A DNA stretch of 34,536 nt from Faecalibacterium sp. (GCA_020025825.1 JAHHRL010000017.1:1-34536), one strand, 5' to 3'. Shown: positions 24,324-32,922, counted from the stretch's first letter. Numbers and translations are program-made. Notes: generated from the letters alone by a model not told the origin.

Positions 24324-25085
24324 TCAATCCATATATTCCAGTTCTTCCTGCCACTGGCTGGATGCCAATGCTACTGCATAGACACTTTGTGCACCTGCCT
24401 CCAGCAATGCATTTGTGCAAGCGGCCGCAGTCGCTCCCGTTGTAATGACATCGTCCACCAAAAGCACACGTTTCCCTTCCACATCACACTGCACAGTGGG
24501 GGCAAACGCACCTGCTACATTCTCCAAGCGGTCAGCCAATGCAAGCCCCGCCTGTGATTTTGTAAAGCGTATTCTTTGCAAGGCCGTTTCCTGAATCGGC
24601 AGCCCTGTTGCCTGCACAATTGGTTTTGCAAGTAAATCCGGTACGTTGTAGCCTCGCTTTTTACTGGACTCCGGCACAGGGACAATCACGTCCCACTCCA
24701 GTGCAGCTGCATTATTGCGTTCGGGTAAAATTATACCATATTTTCGGAAAAAGGTACACCCGAACAACGCTTTTACCATGATATTTCCTAATTCATTTGC
24801 ATACCAGCGGCGTCCCTCGTATTTCATATTCAAAATGGATTCTCGCACACAGCCCTCGTAATGGTATACTGCCGCAGCTCCCTCTAAATTTCCGAAATAG
24901 TGTGTCTGTCTGGCAAGCCGCTTATGCTTTAGCTCCAGCTCAGCGCAAACGGATTCACACCCTTTGCATTTATCTGTAAAGCCAATCACATCATTGCAAA
25001 AAGGGCATCGCCGAGGATACACACACTCTACCGTTGCATGCAAGAGAAATGCCGCATTCTCTTTATTTATTTTTGTTTGCTTCAC
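24324..25085 (-). CDS. comF: ComF-family phosphoribosyltransferase-like protein
   Basis: 253 aa. The N-terminus has a zinc-finger-like CPFC-x(11)-CKGC region; a KRGYN block precedes the PRTase signature VLLVDDVITTGATAAAC near the C-terminus. ComF is needed for natural transformation in B. subtilis, probably in handling incoming single-stranded DNA; exact biochemistry is not established. It begins with GTG overlapping the recD2 stop (GTGA), with GGAAAGGG upstream, so it is coupled to recD2. Confidence 0.88.
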   Translation of the reverse strand: MKQTKINKENAAFLLHATVECVYPRRCPFCNDVIGFTDKCKGCESVCAELELKHKRLARQTHYFGNLEGAAAVYHYEGCVRESILNMKYEGRRWYANELGNIMVKALFGCTFFRKYGIILPERNNAAALEWDVIVPVPESSKKRGYNVPDLLAKPIVQATGLPIQETALQRIRFTKSQAGLALADRLENVAGAFAPTVQCDVEGKRVLLVDDVITTGATAAACTNALLEAGAQSVYAVALASSQWQEELEYMD

Positions 25086-27322
25086 CGTGTGCCCTTTCCA
25101 TGCAGCTCACGCATAGCTATTGCATGGGCCTGGTCCTGCTGCAAAAGCTGTGCCAATCCGCTATAGCGCAAATTCTGCCGTACATTCGCAACCATGCGCT
25201 CCATCGTGGTACGCTGCCCTGCTACAACGCACAGTTTGCGTGCACGAGTGACCCCTGTATAAATCAAATTGCGGTAGCACAAACGTGCCGGAACTTCCGC
25301 CACCGGAATGATAATTGCCGGAAACTCCGAGCCTTGGCTTTTGTGTATGGTAACTGCATAGGCAATTTCCAGCTCACGCAAATTATCCGCAGTGTAAACC
25401 ATCCTCCGGTCGTCCATTAGTACAACCATCGAGCGGTCACGTGGATTGACGGACTCTACAATGCCAATATCTCCATTGTATGCACCGACGCCTTGTTCTC
25501 CGCCGTCACGCTGCCACACAATATCATAGTTATTGCGCACCTGCATCACCTTATCACCCGGGCGGAAAGTCCAGCTGCCCGCCTCCAGCTGTGGTTTGCC
25601 ACGCATAGGCGGGTTCAGCAGCTCCTGCAAGCGCACATTCAAAGCCTGTGTACCGCTTAACCCCAGCTTTGTAGGGCAAAGCACCTGAATATCCCGAATC
25701 GGGTCAAAGCCATAGCTTTTCGGCAGGCGGGTCGTTACCAAGTCGCACACCAACTGCTGGCAATATTCACCGCTTGCTTCCATAAAAAAGTAATCGTCTG
25801 TTTTGCTGCTTTTCTTTAGCTGCTCGCCCTCTACAATACGATGTGCATTTTCCACAATCAAGCTGCTGGCCGCCTGACGGAAGATTCTGTCCAGACGTAT
25901 GGTTGGTACCACGCCGGAGCGAATTACTTCGCCCAATATATTACCCGGCCCCACACTGGGCAGCTGGTCGGCATCACCTACCAGGATAATACGGCAGGAG
26001 GACCGCAGTGCAGCCAGCAAGCTTTGGAACAGCTTTACATCCACCATACTCATCTCGTCCAAAATGAGCACATCACAGCGCAGCAGATTTTTTTCGTTAT
26101 GAATAAACTGCACCGTTCCGCCGGAGTAATCCACTTCCAGCAAGCGATGAATTGTACTTGCTTTTCTGCCTGTCAGTTCACTCAGCCGCTTGGCTGCTCT
26201 GCCTGTTGGGGCGCACAGCGCAACACGTCTTGCCTCGTTTTCCAGCATTCCGATAATGGCATTTACCGTTGTACTTTTACCTGTACCGGGGCCGCCGGTA
26301 AGCACCAGACAGCTCTCCTGCATTGCCATTTCGATTGCCTGCCGTTGCAGCGGTGCATAAGCAAACCCCTGCGACAGCTCCAAGAACTTCAAATTTCGCT
26401 CAAAGCCACGTACCGACTGTTTCGGGCGGCGTGCCAGCTCTGCCAGTCTGCTGGCAATATCCTGTTCTGCCGATAGTAAATCCGGCAAAAACAAAAATTC
26501 CGTATCATCAAACACCTGCTGACTTACTTCGCCTTTGCCGATGTTTTCATCCAGCACTATTGCGATTTCGCTTTCCGGCTGACCGATAAAAGCAGCCGCC
26601 GTTTTAATCAGGCTTGCACGGGGAACGCAGGTATGCCCGTTATTGGCATTATGGCGCAGTGTATATAAGATAGCAGCGCCCAAGCGCAGCTTGCTGTCTG
26701 CCGCCATTTCCATCTCAGAGGCAATTTTATCCGCATGGCGAAATGTAATATGCAGCGGCTCTCCGCAAAGCAAGTACGGGTTTGCACGAATCGCATCCAG
26801 TGCGCTGGGGCCCATAGCCTTGTACACTTCCACTGCACGTGGTGCCGAAATATCATACTGCCCAAGCCACGCAATAATCTCCCGCACGCCGAACATACGG
26901 CGGAATTCGCTGCTGATGCGGTGCGCTTTTTCAGCAGTGATGCCTTTTATTATCATCAGCTGCTCCGGGTCGTTGGCGATAATATCCAGCGCCGCACCGC
27001 CGAACTTTTCCATAATTTTTTTAGCAGTTGCTATGCCAATATAAGGCAGCGACCCGCTGGACAAAAACGAGAACATCGCCTGCTCATCCTGCGGCATATC
27101 TGCCTCACAGGTTTGCGCATGGAACTGGCGGCCGTAATTCGGGTGTGTTTCAAAAGTGCCATGGCATACAACCGTTTCGCCAATATGCACTTCGCCCACC
27201 GTACCGCACACCACAAACAGCTCTCCACCACCGGAAAGTTCAAACACGGTATATCCTGTATCCTGATTTTCAAAAATCAGACTTTCAACCTGGCCCTCCA
27301 GTCGCAGCAGCTCTTGTTCCAC
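25082..27322 (-). CDS. recD2: RecD2-type ATP-dependent DNA helicase
   Basis: 746 aa. A superfamily 1B 5'-3' helicase not part of a RecBCD complex. The N-terminal 300 residues include an OB-like start and a helix-hairpin-helix-like region (about 90-150: SLPYIGIATA, IIKGITAEKAH). Walker A is LTGGPGTGKST (341-351), Walker B is ILDEMSMVD (420-428), and VTIHKSQGSEF and YTGVTRARK are C-terminal motifs. It begins with GTG after GAGGGAG; no nearby ATG fits better. It overlaps comF. A consensus-like promoter lies at 27396-27424. It is expected to act in replication-fork repair. Confidence 0.94.
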   Translation of the reverse strand: MEQELLRLEGQVESLIFENQDTGYTVFELSGGGELFVVCGTVGEVHIGETVVCHGTFETHPNYGRQFHAQTCEADMPQDEQAMFSFLSSGSLPYIGIATAKKIMEKFGGAALDIIANDPEQLMIIKGITAEKAHRISSEFRRMFGVREIIAWLGQYDISAPRAVEVYKAMGPSALDAIRANPYLLCGEPLHITFRHADKIASEMEMAADSKLRLGAAILYTLRHNANNGHTCVPRASLIKTAAAFIGQPESEIAIVLDENIGKGEVSQQVFDDTEFLFLPDLLSAEQDIASRLAELARRPKQSVRGFERNLKFLELSQGFAYAPLQRQAIEMAMQESCLVLTGGPGTGKSTTVNAIIGMLENEARRVALCAPTGRAAKRLSELTGRKASTIHRLLEVDYSGGTVQFIHNEKNLLRCDVLILDEMSMVDVKLFQSLLAALRSSCRIILVGDADQLPSVGPGNILGEVIRSGVVPTIRLDRIFRQAASSLIVENAHRIVEGEQLKKSSKTDDYFFMEASGEYCQQLVCDLVTTRLPKSYGFDPIRDIQVLCPTKLGLSGTQALNVRLQELLNPPMRGKPQLEAGSWTFRPGDKVMQVRNNYDIVWQRDGGEQGVGAYNGDIGIVESVNPRDRSMVVLMDDRRMVYTADNLRELEIAYAVTIHKSQGSEFPAIIIPVAEVPARLCYRNLIYTGVTRARKLCVVAGQRTTMERMVANVRQNLRYSGLAQLLQQDQAHAIAMRELHGKGTR

Positions 27323-27395
27323 AGCTTAACTCCCTCTTCTTTTGGCTTTTGTCAGCGCAATTGCGTATACCAACCCATGATAATCAATATTTTTT

Positions 27396-27424
27396 ATTAT
27401 AGTAAAAAATATACATAGAAACAA
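27396..27424 (-). promoter_or_regulatory. Promoter of the recD2-comF-mreB run
   Basis: On the minus strand, TTGTTT (27424-27419), 17-nt spacer, TATAAT (27401-27396). The spacer is very T-rich. It lies about 75 nt upstream of the recD2 GTG. Confidence 0.65.
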
Positions 27425-27535
27425 GCACCAGCCCGAAACAAACAAGCTCAAAAGGCTCCTGCAAAAATAGTATCGTTCCAGTCGCTCGGTTGGACGCTTG
27501 CTATCCATCTGTACCGTGGTCACTGTTTACGCAAC

Positions 27536-27583
27536 ACAAAAAAACAGGTGAAAGCAAGGCCTGCGGCCTTGTTTCCACCTGTT
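27536..27583 (-). terminator. Terminator of ribU
   Basis: A 19-position stem (27543-27561 with 27565-27583; one G-U, one mismatch) around a 3-nt loop, followed on the minus strand by TTTTTTTG. It lies 28 nt after the ribU stop. Confidence 0.9.
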
Positions 27584-27610
27584 GTAGAGATATTGTTGAA
27601 ATCTTTTTAA

Positions 27611-28279
27611 TTAGCGTTTGCCATGCAAAATGGGAGAAAGCGGCTTGTAAACCATAAAGCAAAGCGCTACGTCAAGCAAACCCTTGAGCAGTGTAAACGG
27701 TGCATTAAAGATAATCAGGCACTGGGTCAGGCCGGTCAGTGCGGGCAGCTCAACGTGGAAAACACTCTGCCACAGATTCCAAACCACCTGATACATTTCC
27801 ATGATGCCCTCCAAAGGCAGACCATAGAACTTGATATAGGCCGGGTAGCTGATGTAGTAGTTGATTGGCACGCTGAGCACTGCCATTGCAATTGCACCTA
27901 CCAGCGCACCGATAATTGCACCCTTGCGGCTCTTTTTACGGTGATACAGCCAGCCTGCCACATAGGTAAATACTGCACCGATTAAAAAGTTGCTCAGCTC
28001 GCCTGCACAGGCAGTGCTTGTACCGGCAATAATAATGTGCAGCACGTTTTTCAAAAATGTGATAACAATGCCGTACACAGGGCCCAGCGCAAATGCACCC
28101 AGCAGCGCAGGCAAATCGGAAACATCCATCTTAACAAAAGGCGGAATCAGCGCGGGAATCGGGAAATCCATAAACATCAGGACAAATGCCACAGCCGAAA
28201 GCATGCCGGACATAGCCAAATTGCGTACATTGGTCCCTGAGCGTCGATTGACTCTGATTGTGTTTGTTGCTTCTTGCAT
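27611..28279 (-). CDS. ribU: ECF-type riboflavin transporter substrate-binding subunit RibU
   Basis: 222 aa with about six hydrophobic segments. The S component binds riboflavin and works with the shared ECF energising module, not seen here. KMDVSDLPALLGAFALGP and GIVITFLKN are typical RibU stretches in the first half. The ATG at 28279 has GGGAGGTAACGTT upstream; a longer frame runs into the leader. An FMN riboswitch and terminator precede it, confirming flavin control and supporting the substrate. Confidence 0.93.
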   Translation of the reverse strand: MQEATNTIRVNRRSGTNVRNLAMSGMLSAVAFVLMFMDFPIPALIPPFVKMDVSDLPALLGAFALGPVYGIVITFLKNVLHIIIAGTSTACAGELSNFLIGAVFTYVAGWLYHRKKSRKGAIIGALVGAIAMAVLSVPINYYISYPAYIKFYGLPLEGIMEMYQVVWNLWQSVFHVELPALTGLTQCLIIFNAPFTLLKGLLDVALCFMVYKPLSPILHGKR

Positions 28280-28343
28280 AACGTTACCTCCCGGGGATTT
28301 TACCCCAATCAAAAATTAGATTGGAAAGCCGTTGCAAGTAAAA

Positions 28344-28383
28344 TAAAAAATGCCCTAGCTTACAAAACTGTAAACCAGGGCAT
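28344..28383 (-). terminator. Expression-platform terminator of the FMN riboswitch
   Basis: On the minus strand, ATGCCCT...AGGGCAT pairs with an inner TTACA/TGTAA stem, followed by TTTTTTATTTT. It lies between the FMN aptamer and the ribU start, where an FMN-bound aptamer would favour termination. Confidence 0.85.
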
Positions 28384-28422
28384 GATACGACGAAAGATAG
28401 CGCATGCTGCGCATTAAGCCTG

Positions 28423-28534
28423 TCGTTTCTTCCATCCGGACTATACCGTTGGCTCCGGAGTTACACCGGATCAGCACCTATTGGTGGTCGCGGGCTATAC
28501 CGCCAGTGGGGACTCTCACCCCGCCCTGAAACAA
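28423..28534 (-). ncRNA. FMN riboswitch (RFN element)
   Basis: The minus strand has the RFN core in order: CAGGGCGGGGTGAGAGTCCC, then GGCGGTATAGCCCGCGA, a variable arm, TGATCCGGTG with its CCGGAGCC return, ACGGTATAGTCCGGATGGAAGAA, closed by a P1 stem of TTGTTTC with GAAACGA. These are the conserved blocks of the FMN aptamer. It lies upstream of ribU with a terminator between, so bound FMN should lower transcription of riboflavin import. Confidence 0.97.
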
Positions 28535-28547
28535 ACTTTCCGCCTTT

Positions 28548-28576
28548 ATTATATGCAAGTGTTTACTAAAGTGCAA
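28548..28576 (-). promoter_or_regulatory. Promoter of the FMN riboswitch-ribU transcript
   Basis: On the minus strand, TTGCAC (28576-28571), 17-nt spacer, TATAAT (28553-28548), placing the start point just before the aptamer. Confidence 0.8.
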
Positions 28577-28662
28577 GCGATTTTCTCCTTTTTTGTATCT
28601 TTTCTCATTTCCCGAATTATGATAAAATATTTTTGTCGAATTTTGAAAACTTGGAGGTAATC

Positions 28663-29742
28663 ATGACGTTCGGTATCAAAGAGTTTCTCGGCGAAAAAAC
28701 ATTCGCCATCCTTATCGCCGCACTTACAGCTTTTCTTTTTTGGGCCGCAAGCCGTTTTTGTAAAAGCTGGCTAATTCCTCGTCTATGCAAATTAACTGAT
28801 GGCCCTCATCTGCGTGCACTGCACATTCTATTTGATGGCTTTTCCAAACCGTTTCCTGTTTTAATTTGGCTGCTTGGCCTTTGCACTGCATTGCCTATGC
28901 TGCCGCTTGGTAAGCTGCAAGCCTTCCTGATTTCAATTTCCAGCTCGTCTATTCGTATTTCTGTTTTACTGTGCTGCGGCTGGGGCTTCTGGCGTGCCAC
29001 TGCTTTGTGTGATTTTGCATTAAACAATATATCTTCTCATCTGGATTTGAAAGCAAGTGCCACTTTATCCAGCATTTTGAAAAAAGGATACCGTGTTTTG
29101 GTTGTTGCTTTTGTCGCAGTGGGCGTGCTGGATGTTTTGCACTATTCGGTTACCGGTTTGATTACCGGTTTCGGTCTTTTAGGTTTAACCGTTTCGCTTG
29201 CAGCGCAGGATTCTGCCAGCAACTTGTTCAGCGGCTTAATGATTCTGTTGGAGCGTCCCTTTTCCATCGGCGACTGGATTACCGTAAACGGTGTGGATGG
29301 CGCTGTTGAGGATTTAACTTTCCGCAGTACCAAAATTCGTGCAATGGACAACACCTTGTATGTCCTGCCCAACTCCTCTGTTACAAGTACCACCATCAAT
29401 AACAGTACCGCTCGTAATATGCGCCTTTTCCGCTTTACGCTAAATCTAACCTTTGATTCTCCCCGTGATAATCTGGAAGCTTTAATGGCGCATTTGACAA
29501 ACCTGCTCAAGAACAACCCCGCTATCGACCCATCTTCTGTAATTGTGCGTTTAACCGGCTTTAGCGAGTCCGGCATAAGCATTCTGGTAAACGCTTATGT
29601 GCTGCGCAAGGACTTAAACGAGTTCCTGAACATCCAAAATCAGTTAAATCTGGACATTTTGGATGCTGTTCGTGCTCAGGGCCTGCGTTTTGCAATGACT
29701 GCAAGCCGTGTATACATGGACGCAGACAACGACAATCAATAA
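28663..29742 (+). CDS. MscS-family mechanosensitive ion channel
   Basis: 359 aa. About four N-terminal hydrophobic segments (near 12-32, 62-84, 92-112, 140-160) lead to the pore helix and MscS signature: LGLTVSLAAQDSASNLFSG, then LERPFSIGDWI. The C-terminal third is the cytoplasmic vestibule. Such channels release solutes on hypo-osmotic shock. The ATG at 28663 has GGAGGT upstream; an earlier in-frame ATG has no such site. It is divergent from ribU and monocistronic. Confidence 0.92.
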   Translation: MTFGIKEFLGEKTFAILIAALTAFLFWAASRFCKSWLIPRLCKLTDGPHLRALHILFDGFSKPFPVLIWLLGLCTALPMLPLGKLQAFLISISSSSIRISVLLCCGWGFWRATALCDFALNNISSHLDLKASATLSSILKKGYRVLVVAFVAVGVLDVLHYSVTGLITGFGLLGLTVSLAAQDSASNLFSGLMILLERPFSIGDWITVNGVDGAVEDLTFRSTKIRAMDNTLYVLPNSSVTSTTINNSTARNMRLFRFTLNLTFDSPRDNLEALMAHLTNLLKNNPAIDPSSVIVRLTGFSESGISILVNAYVLRKDLNEFLNIQNQLNLDILDAVRAQGLRFAMTASRVYMDADNDNQ

Positions 29743-29802
29743 CCAGCCCATTCCAAACAAAAAGGGAACGTGTCAAATACAGACACTAGATAAGGAAGTT
29801 AA

Positions 29803-29839
29803 AAAAATGAGTGTATGAACTTTTCATACACTCATTTTT
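29803..29839. terminator. Bidirectional terminator between mscS and the P-loop kinase
   Basis: AAAAATGAGTGTATGAA and TTCATACACTCATTTTT are perfect complements around a 3-nt loop, with A and T tracts on either side. It can serve the plus-strand mscS and the minus-strand kinase, which converge here. Confidence 0.85.
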
Positions 29840-29867
29840 ATTGCAATATTTTCCTGAAAACAGAGTC

Positions 29868-30365
29868 TTATTCGTTAATAAGCTTAGATAGCTCCTTCTT
29901 TGATGTAATCCATACGACTTTAGTTTTGCATTTTTCCAAAATCCGTTTTATTTCTTTTAGGTTATCCTTCTGAAAAGTATCCGTCCACTTTAAGAGATGA
30001 TATATGGAGTTTAATGTTTCTTTTTTCCCTTTTTCAAGTCCAAGCAATCTTTTGATGGACCTTTTCAGTATTCTACTTTTATACAGATACCTTGGCATAT
30101 CCAAAACGTAGATAATATCAGCATCCTGAAAACATTGCTGCACCCATTCATAATAGACTCCTTCAATAATCCAATCTTGTTTTAATAATATCTGTTGCAA
30201 TAGTATGTTTCTTTTCTCCACTGGCATTTTTATGCCGTATCCCTCTGCATTTTGATCCCATTGAATATCATCTAAATCAAAATGAGGGATATTATACTTT
30301 GAGGAAAGCAATTTTGCCAAGTAAGTTTTTCCGGAGCCACTGCAGCCTATAATATGTACCTTCAT
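29868..30365 (-). CDS. P-loop kinase (adenylate-kinase/FlaR-like)
   Basis: 165 aa. Walker A GCSGSGKT (7-14) at the start, then FDLDDIQW (about 29-36), a motif of the small 'topology modulation' FlaR-like and shikimate/adenylate-kinase-like proteins; IEGVYYEW and YVLDMPRYLYKSRILKR follow. The substrate is unknown; such proteins are thought to phosphorylate small molecules. Base and codon use is visibly more AT-rich than in the neighbours, with many Lys and Ile codons, which suggests acquisition from elsewhere. CAGAGGT precedes the ATG. It stands alone between a terminator and two hairpins. Confidence 0.75.
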   Translation of the reverse strand: MKVHIIGCSGSGKTYLAKLLSSKYNIPHFDLDDIQWDQNAEGYGIKMPVEKRNILLQQILLKQDWIIEGVYYEWVQQCFQDADIIYVLDMPRYLYKSRILKRSIKRLLGLEKGKKETLNSIYHLLKWTDTFQKDNLKEIKRILEKCKTKVVWITSKKELSKLINE

Positions 30366-30483
30366 AGTTATTACCTCTGAATACTCCGTCTGCCACCTAT
30401 GAAGTTCGAATAGTGTCTATTCAAAATAATATCATGGGAAAAAAGGAATCAATAATTTATTCCTGTGTTATCTTAGCGAGCAT

Positions 30484-30515
30484 ACCGTTTTTACTTCAGA
30501 AGGAGTAAAAACGGT
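30484..30515. repeat. Perfect 12-bp inverted repeat (hairpin 1)
   Basis: ACCGTTTTTACT (30484-30495) and AGTAAAAACGGT (30504-30515) around an 8-nt loop in a 273-base gene-free spacer. No T-run follows. It is adjacent to a second hairpin, and the pair looks like a mobile or repeated intergenic unit. Confidence 0.6.
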
Positions 30516-30522
30516 GCCATCA

Positions 30523-30549
30523 TTAGGAGCAAACTCCTAAAATCTTTTT
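30523..30549 (+). terminator. Short hairpin 2 with T-rich tail
   Basis: TTAGGAG / CTCCTAA (7 bp, 4-nt loop) followed by AATCTTTTT. It resembles a weak terminator but no plus-strand gene precedes it, so it may be part of a small structured RNA or an intergenic repeat. Confidence 0.35.
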
Positions 30550-30638
30550 GGAAATACTTCCTTATGGCGCACCCCGCAATGATACGCTCCCTTTTTTGAA
30601 CCGCCCTTCATTTTTCTGCTTCGAAATCGCTTTATTCT

Positions 30639-31337
30639 CTACGGCGCAGTTAAATCCACCAAAACCGGTGCATCTATCTTTAAACTGTCAGGGGTAACAA
30701 TGCAATCCATTGCACGAACCTCCACCCCCGCAGCCGCAGCCTGTTGCAGTGCCAGCCCAAACTCCGGGTGGGTATCCCAGTTGGGCCGAAAGGTGTGAAT
30801 CCCTTTCATTTGCACAACCAGCAGCACACAGCAGCGCCACCCCTGCTTCGCAAAGGCGGTCAATTCACGTACATGCTTTACTCCACGCAATGTCGGCGCA
30901 TCGGGAAAGCGTGCAAGGCCGTTTTCTTCCAAGGTACAGCCTTTCACTTCTACCAGCATTGGGCGTCCCTCTTGTTCTGCATAAAAATCAAAGCGAGAAT
31001 CCCCCAACTTATATTCTGCACGCAGCTTGTCCAATTTACCAAGGCCGCCCGCAGCCAGCCATTCCCCCGCTACTGCATTCGGTGCAGCCGAGTCCATATT
31101 GATACATAGCGGCCCACGAGGGGTCTGTTTTTCCACCGCTACCAAATCGCATGGTGTTTTACGTGCCGTATTCTCGCTGTATTCCAGCCATACTTTACAG
31201 CCGGGAACCAGAAGCTCCGCACAACGGCCGGTGTTTTTAACATGAGCTACCACCATTTTGCCGTCTTGCTCCACATGGGCAATAAAACGATTGGGACGCT
31301 CCCGAAATATAGCTTCGTGGATATTTTTGTACCGCAT
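30639..31337 (-). CDS. sfsA: SfsA family protein (DNA/RNA nuclease-like)
   Basis: 232 aa, normal for SfsA. NTGRCAELLVPG near residue 37 and VEVKGCTLEE near 138 are family signatures; the latter (with its E-x-K) is the reason SfsA is grouped with restriction-like nucleases. FPDAPTLRGVKHVREL follows. Named for sugar-fermentation stimulation in E. coli; its physiological role is unclear. The ATG at 31337 has AAAGGAAAAGGA upstream; a longer TTG frame overlaps the lipoprotein gene. It is 23 nt after that gene. Confidence 0.93.
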   Translation of the reverse strand: MRYKNIHEAIFRERPNRFIAHVEQDGKMVVAHVKNTGRCAELLVPGCKVWLEYSENTARKTPCDLVAVEKQTPRGPLCINMDSAAPNAVAGEWLAAGGLGKLDKLRAEYKLGDSRFDFYAEQEGRPMLVEVKGCTLEENGLARFPDAPTLRGVKHVRELTAFAKQGWRCCVLLVVQMKGIHTFRPNWDTHPEFGLALQQAAAAGVEVRAMDCIVTPDSLKIDAPVLVDLTAP

Positions 31338-31360
31338 AATTTTTCCTTTTCCTTTGCGTA

Positions 31361-32017
31361 TCAGGGTTGCCAATCATCGCCTAACGGCCAAGCATCCATC
31401 GTTTTAATCACTTCGTTTGTTTCGGCATTCAGCACTTCCAGCACCACAGGTGCTTCCAGTGTGCCGTTAAAAGCCTGATAAATCACGGATTCAATTTGTT
31501 TTTGCAAAAGCGCAACCGGTCCATTAAATCCATCATCATATTTTTCTCTGTCTACATACAAAGATACTTTTGTGCAGTCTTCATTTGCTTCGATGCGCTC
31601 TACGCATTCCAGCATCCCATTTTCTGTATCCAGCAATTCCTTTCGCAGGCGCGCCATCAGTTGCCGGTGTTTTTCCGTGCTGATGGTAAAGGTTACTGAG
31701 CCGTCTGCGTTTACATAGGCTTTATCAACCATCTCACGCTCTTCCAGCTCTTTTGCGTAGTCTTCCACATCAAAGGACTCCTCATGCCCCCAAACAGCAT
31801 CTAAGAATTTTTTGGATAGCGTAATGCTTGTTTCTTTTTCGGTTTCTTCTACATCAATTGTAGGCTGGCTGGCAGAGGGGGCTTCCGGCTGTACAGCAGA
31901 ATTACTTTCCGGCAAGGGACTTTCCCTATTTGCTGTGTCAGGCTCATTTTTTATGCCGCAAGCTGTTAAACTCATCAACATAAAAGCACACATAAAACTG
32001 ATAACCGCTTTGTACAT
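31361..32017 (-). CDS. Predicted lipoprotein, unknown function
   Basis: 218 aa, not recognised. The signal peptide ends in a lipobox LTAC (Cys20), so the protein is probably lipid-anchored outside the membrane. A low-complexity acidic/Pro/Ser linker (about 22-60) is followed by a globular part (about 65-215) with alternating charged and hydrophobic stretches such as VTFTISTEKHRQL and KVSLYVDREKYDD. AAAGGAGCG precedes the ATG. It is followed 23 nt later by sfsA, but a functional link is not obvious. Confidence 0.72.
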   Translation of the reverse strand: MYKAVISFMCAFMLMSLTACGIKNEPDTANRESPLPESNSAVQPEAPSASQPTIDVEETEKETSITLSKKFLDAVWGHEESFDVEDYAKELEEREMVDKAYVNADGSVTFTISTEKHRQLMARLRKELLDTENGMLECVERIEANEDCTKVSLYVDREKYDDGFNGPVALLQKQIESVIYQAFNGTLEAPVVLEVLNAETNEVIKTMDAWPLGDDWQP

Positions 32018-32321
32018 AACTGCGCTCCTTTCTCGATTACAAACTATGCACCATCTTCTCCAAACTTATTAGGATTCAAACGGAACTTCCCAATTCAACT
32101 CATTCAGCAAGCTAACCTTGTATATCTTCCGCAGAAATATACTATTAGTTTACAACGCAAGTCATTCCTATACCTGCTTTTCTCGTTATCTACAAAAACT
32201 ATTTTAAGTTAGACTCGTTTCTATCTTTTTGTTCGCAAAAGCAGCCCGTCGATGTCCTGTTGCTTTTATAATATCTCAAACCTGTAGGATAGACAACTAA
32301 AAAGCAGCTTAAAATATAGCA

Positions 32322-32363
32322 CTCAACGCCCAGCAGCCTCATTACAAGCCACTGGGCGTTGAG
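32322..32363. repeat. Perfect 12-bp inverted repeat
   Basis: CTCAACGCCCAG (32322-32333) and CTGGGCGTTGAG (32352-32363) around an 18-nt loop. No long T-run on either side. Function unknown. Confidence 0.55.
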
Positions 32364-32410
32364 CATTCCTTACACTTGCAGATTTTGCATTGCCTGCATT
32401 TTCGCAAAAA

Positions 32411-32453
32411 GAAAACCACCTGCTATGTTGTAATCAACATCAACAGGTGGTTT
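32411..32453 (-). terminator. Terminator after tRNA-Trp
   Basis: AACCACCTG pairs with CAGGTGGTT, with an inner TGTTG/CAACA stem, and T-rich stretches on both strands. It lies just beyond the tRNA-Trp 3' end on the minus strand. Confidence 0.85.
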
Positions 32454-32458
32454 TTACT

Positions 32459-32534
32459 TGGCAGGGGCAGAAGGTTTCGAACCCTCGGCACGCGGTTTTG
32501 GAGACCGCTGCTCTACCAGCTGAGCTATGCCCCT
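32459..32534 (-). tRNA. tRNA-Trp (anticodon CCA)
   Basis: 76 nt with encoded CCA end. Acceptor stem AGGGGCA/TGCCCCT, D arm AGCTCAGCTGGTAGAGC, anticodon arm with loop CTCCAAA giving anticodon CCA, and T arm with GGTTCGAAACC. Confidence 0.97.
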
Positions 32535-32707
32535 ATGTATCTGCACGCATCGTGCTTAGTTAGATTACCCGAAATAAAGCAAAAAGTCAAGAGAATTCTG
32601 AAAGTTTTTTTATATTTTTTCATTTTTTTGATAGCTAGGCAAAATAGCATCGTTGTTACGACAATATTTTACATTAAAAAATTTTAATTATTTTTCTGGA
32701 AAATCCA

Positions 32708-32736
32708 TTGACAAGAAGTGTCAAAACGAGTATAAT
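32708..32736 (+). promoter_or_regulatory. Promoter of the tRNA-Asp/tRNA-Thr unit
   Basis: Exact consensus TTGACA, 17-nt spacer, TATAAT, 30 nt before tRNA-Asp. Confidence 0.92.
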
Positions 32737-32766
32737 ATCTATCGTTGCGACAAATGCCGCACAGAT

Positions 32767-32843
32767 GGCCCGGTAGTTCAGTTGGTTAGAACGCTAGCCT
32801 GTCACGCTAGAGGTCGACAGTTCGAGCCTGTTCCGGGTCGCCA
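32767..32843 (+). tRNA. tRNA-Asp (anticodon GTC)
   Basis: 77 nt with encoded CCA. Acceptor GGCCCGG/CCGGGTC (one G-T pair), anticodon loop CTGTCAC giving GTC, T arm with GTTCGAGCC. Its first 51 bases are repeated exactly at the end of the window. Confidence 0.97.
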
Positions 32844-32846
32844 TCT

Positions 32847-32922
<76 letters not shown>

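Larger units (their letters stand above)
32018..32458. other. Gene-free spacer with inverted repeat
   Basis: A 441-base AT-rich spacer upstream of the lipoprotein gene and downstream of tRNA-Trp. Seen in it: an inverted repeat at 32322-32363 and the tRNA-Trp terminator at 32411-32453. No gene-like open frame or other structure is evident. Confidence 0.5.

Noticed and set aside
27326..27523. 65-codon minus-strand frame upstream of recD2
   Set aside because: It spans the recD2 promoter and has no convincing ribosome binding site.
32708..32724. Dyad TTGACA-N5-TGTCAA at the tRNA-Asp promoter, similar to the XRE operators
   Set aside because: Spacing differs from the XRE dyads and half of it is simply the -35 box; likely chance.
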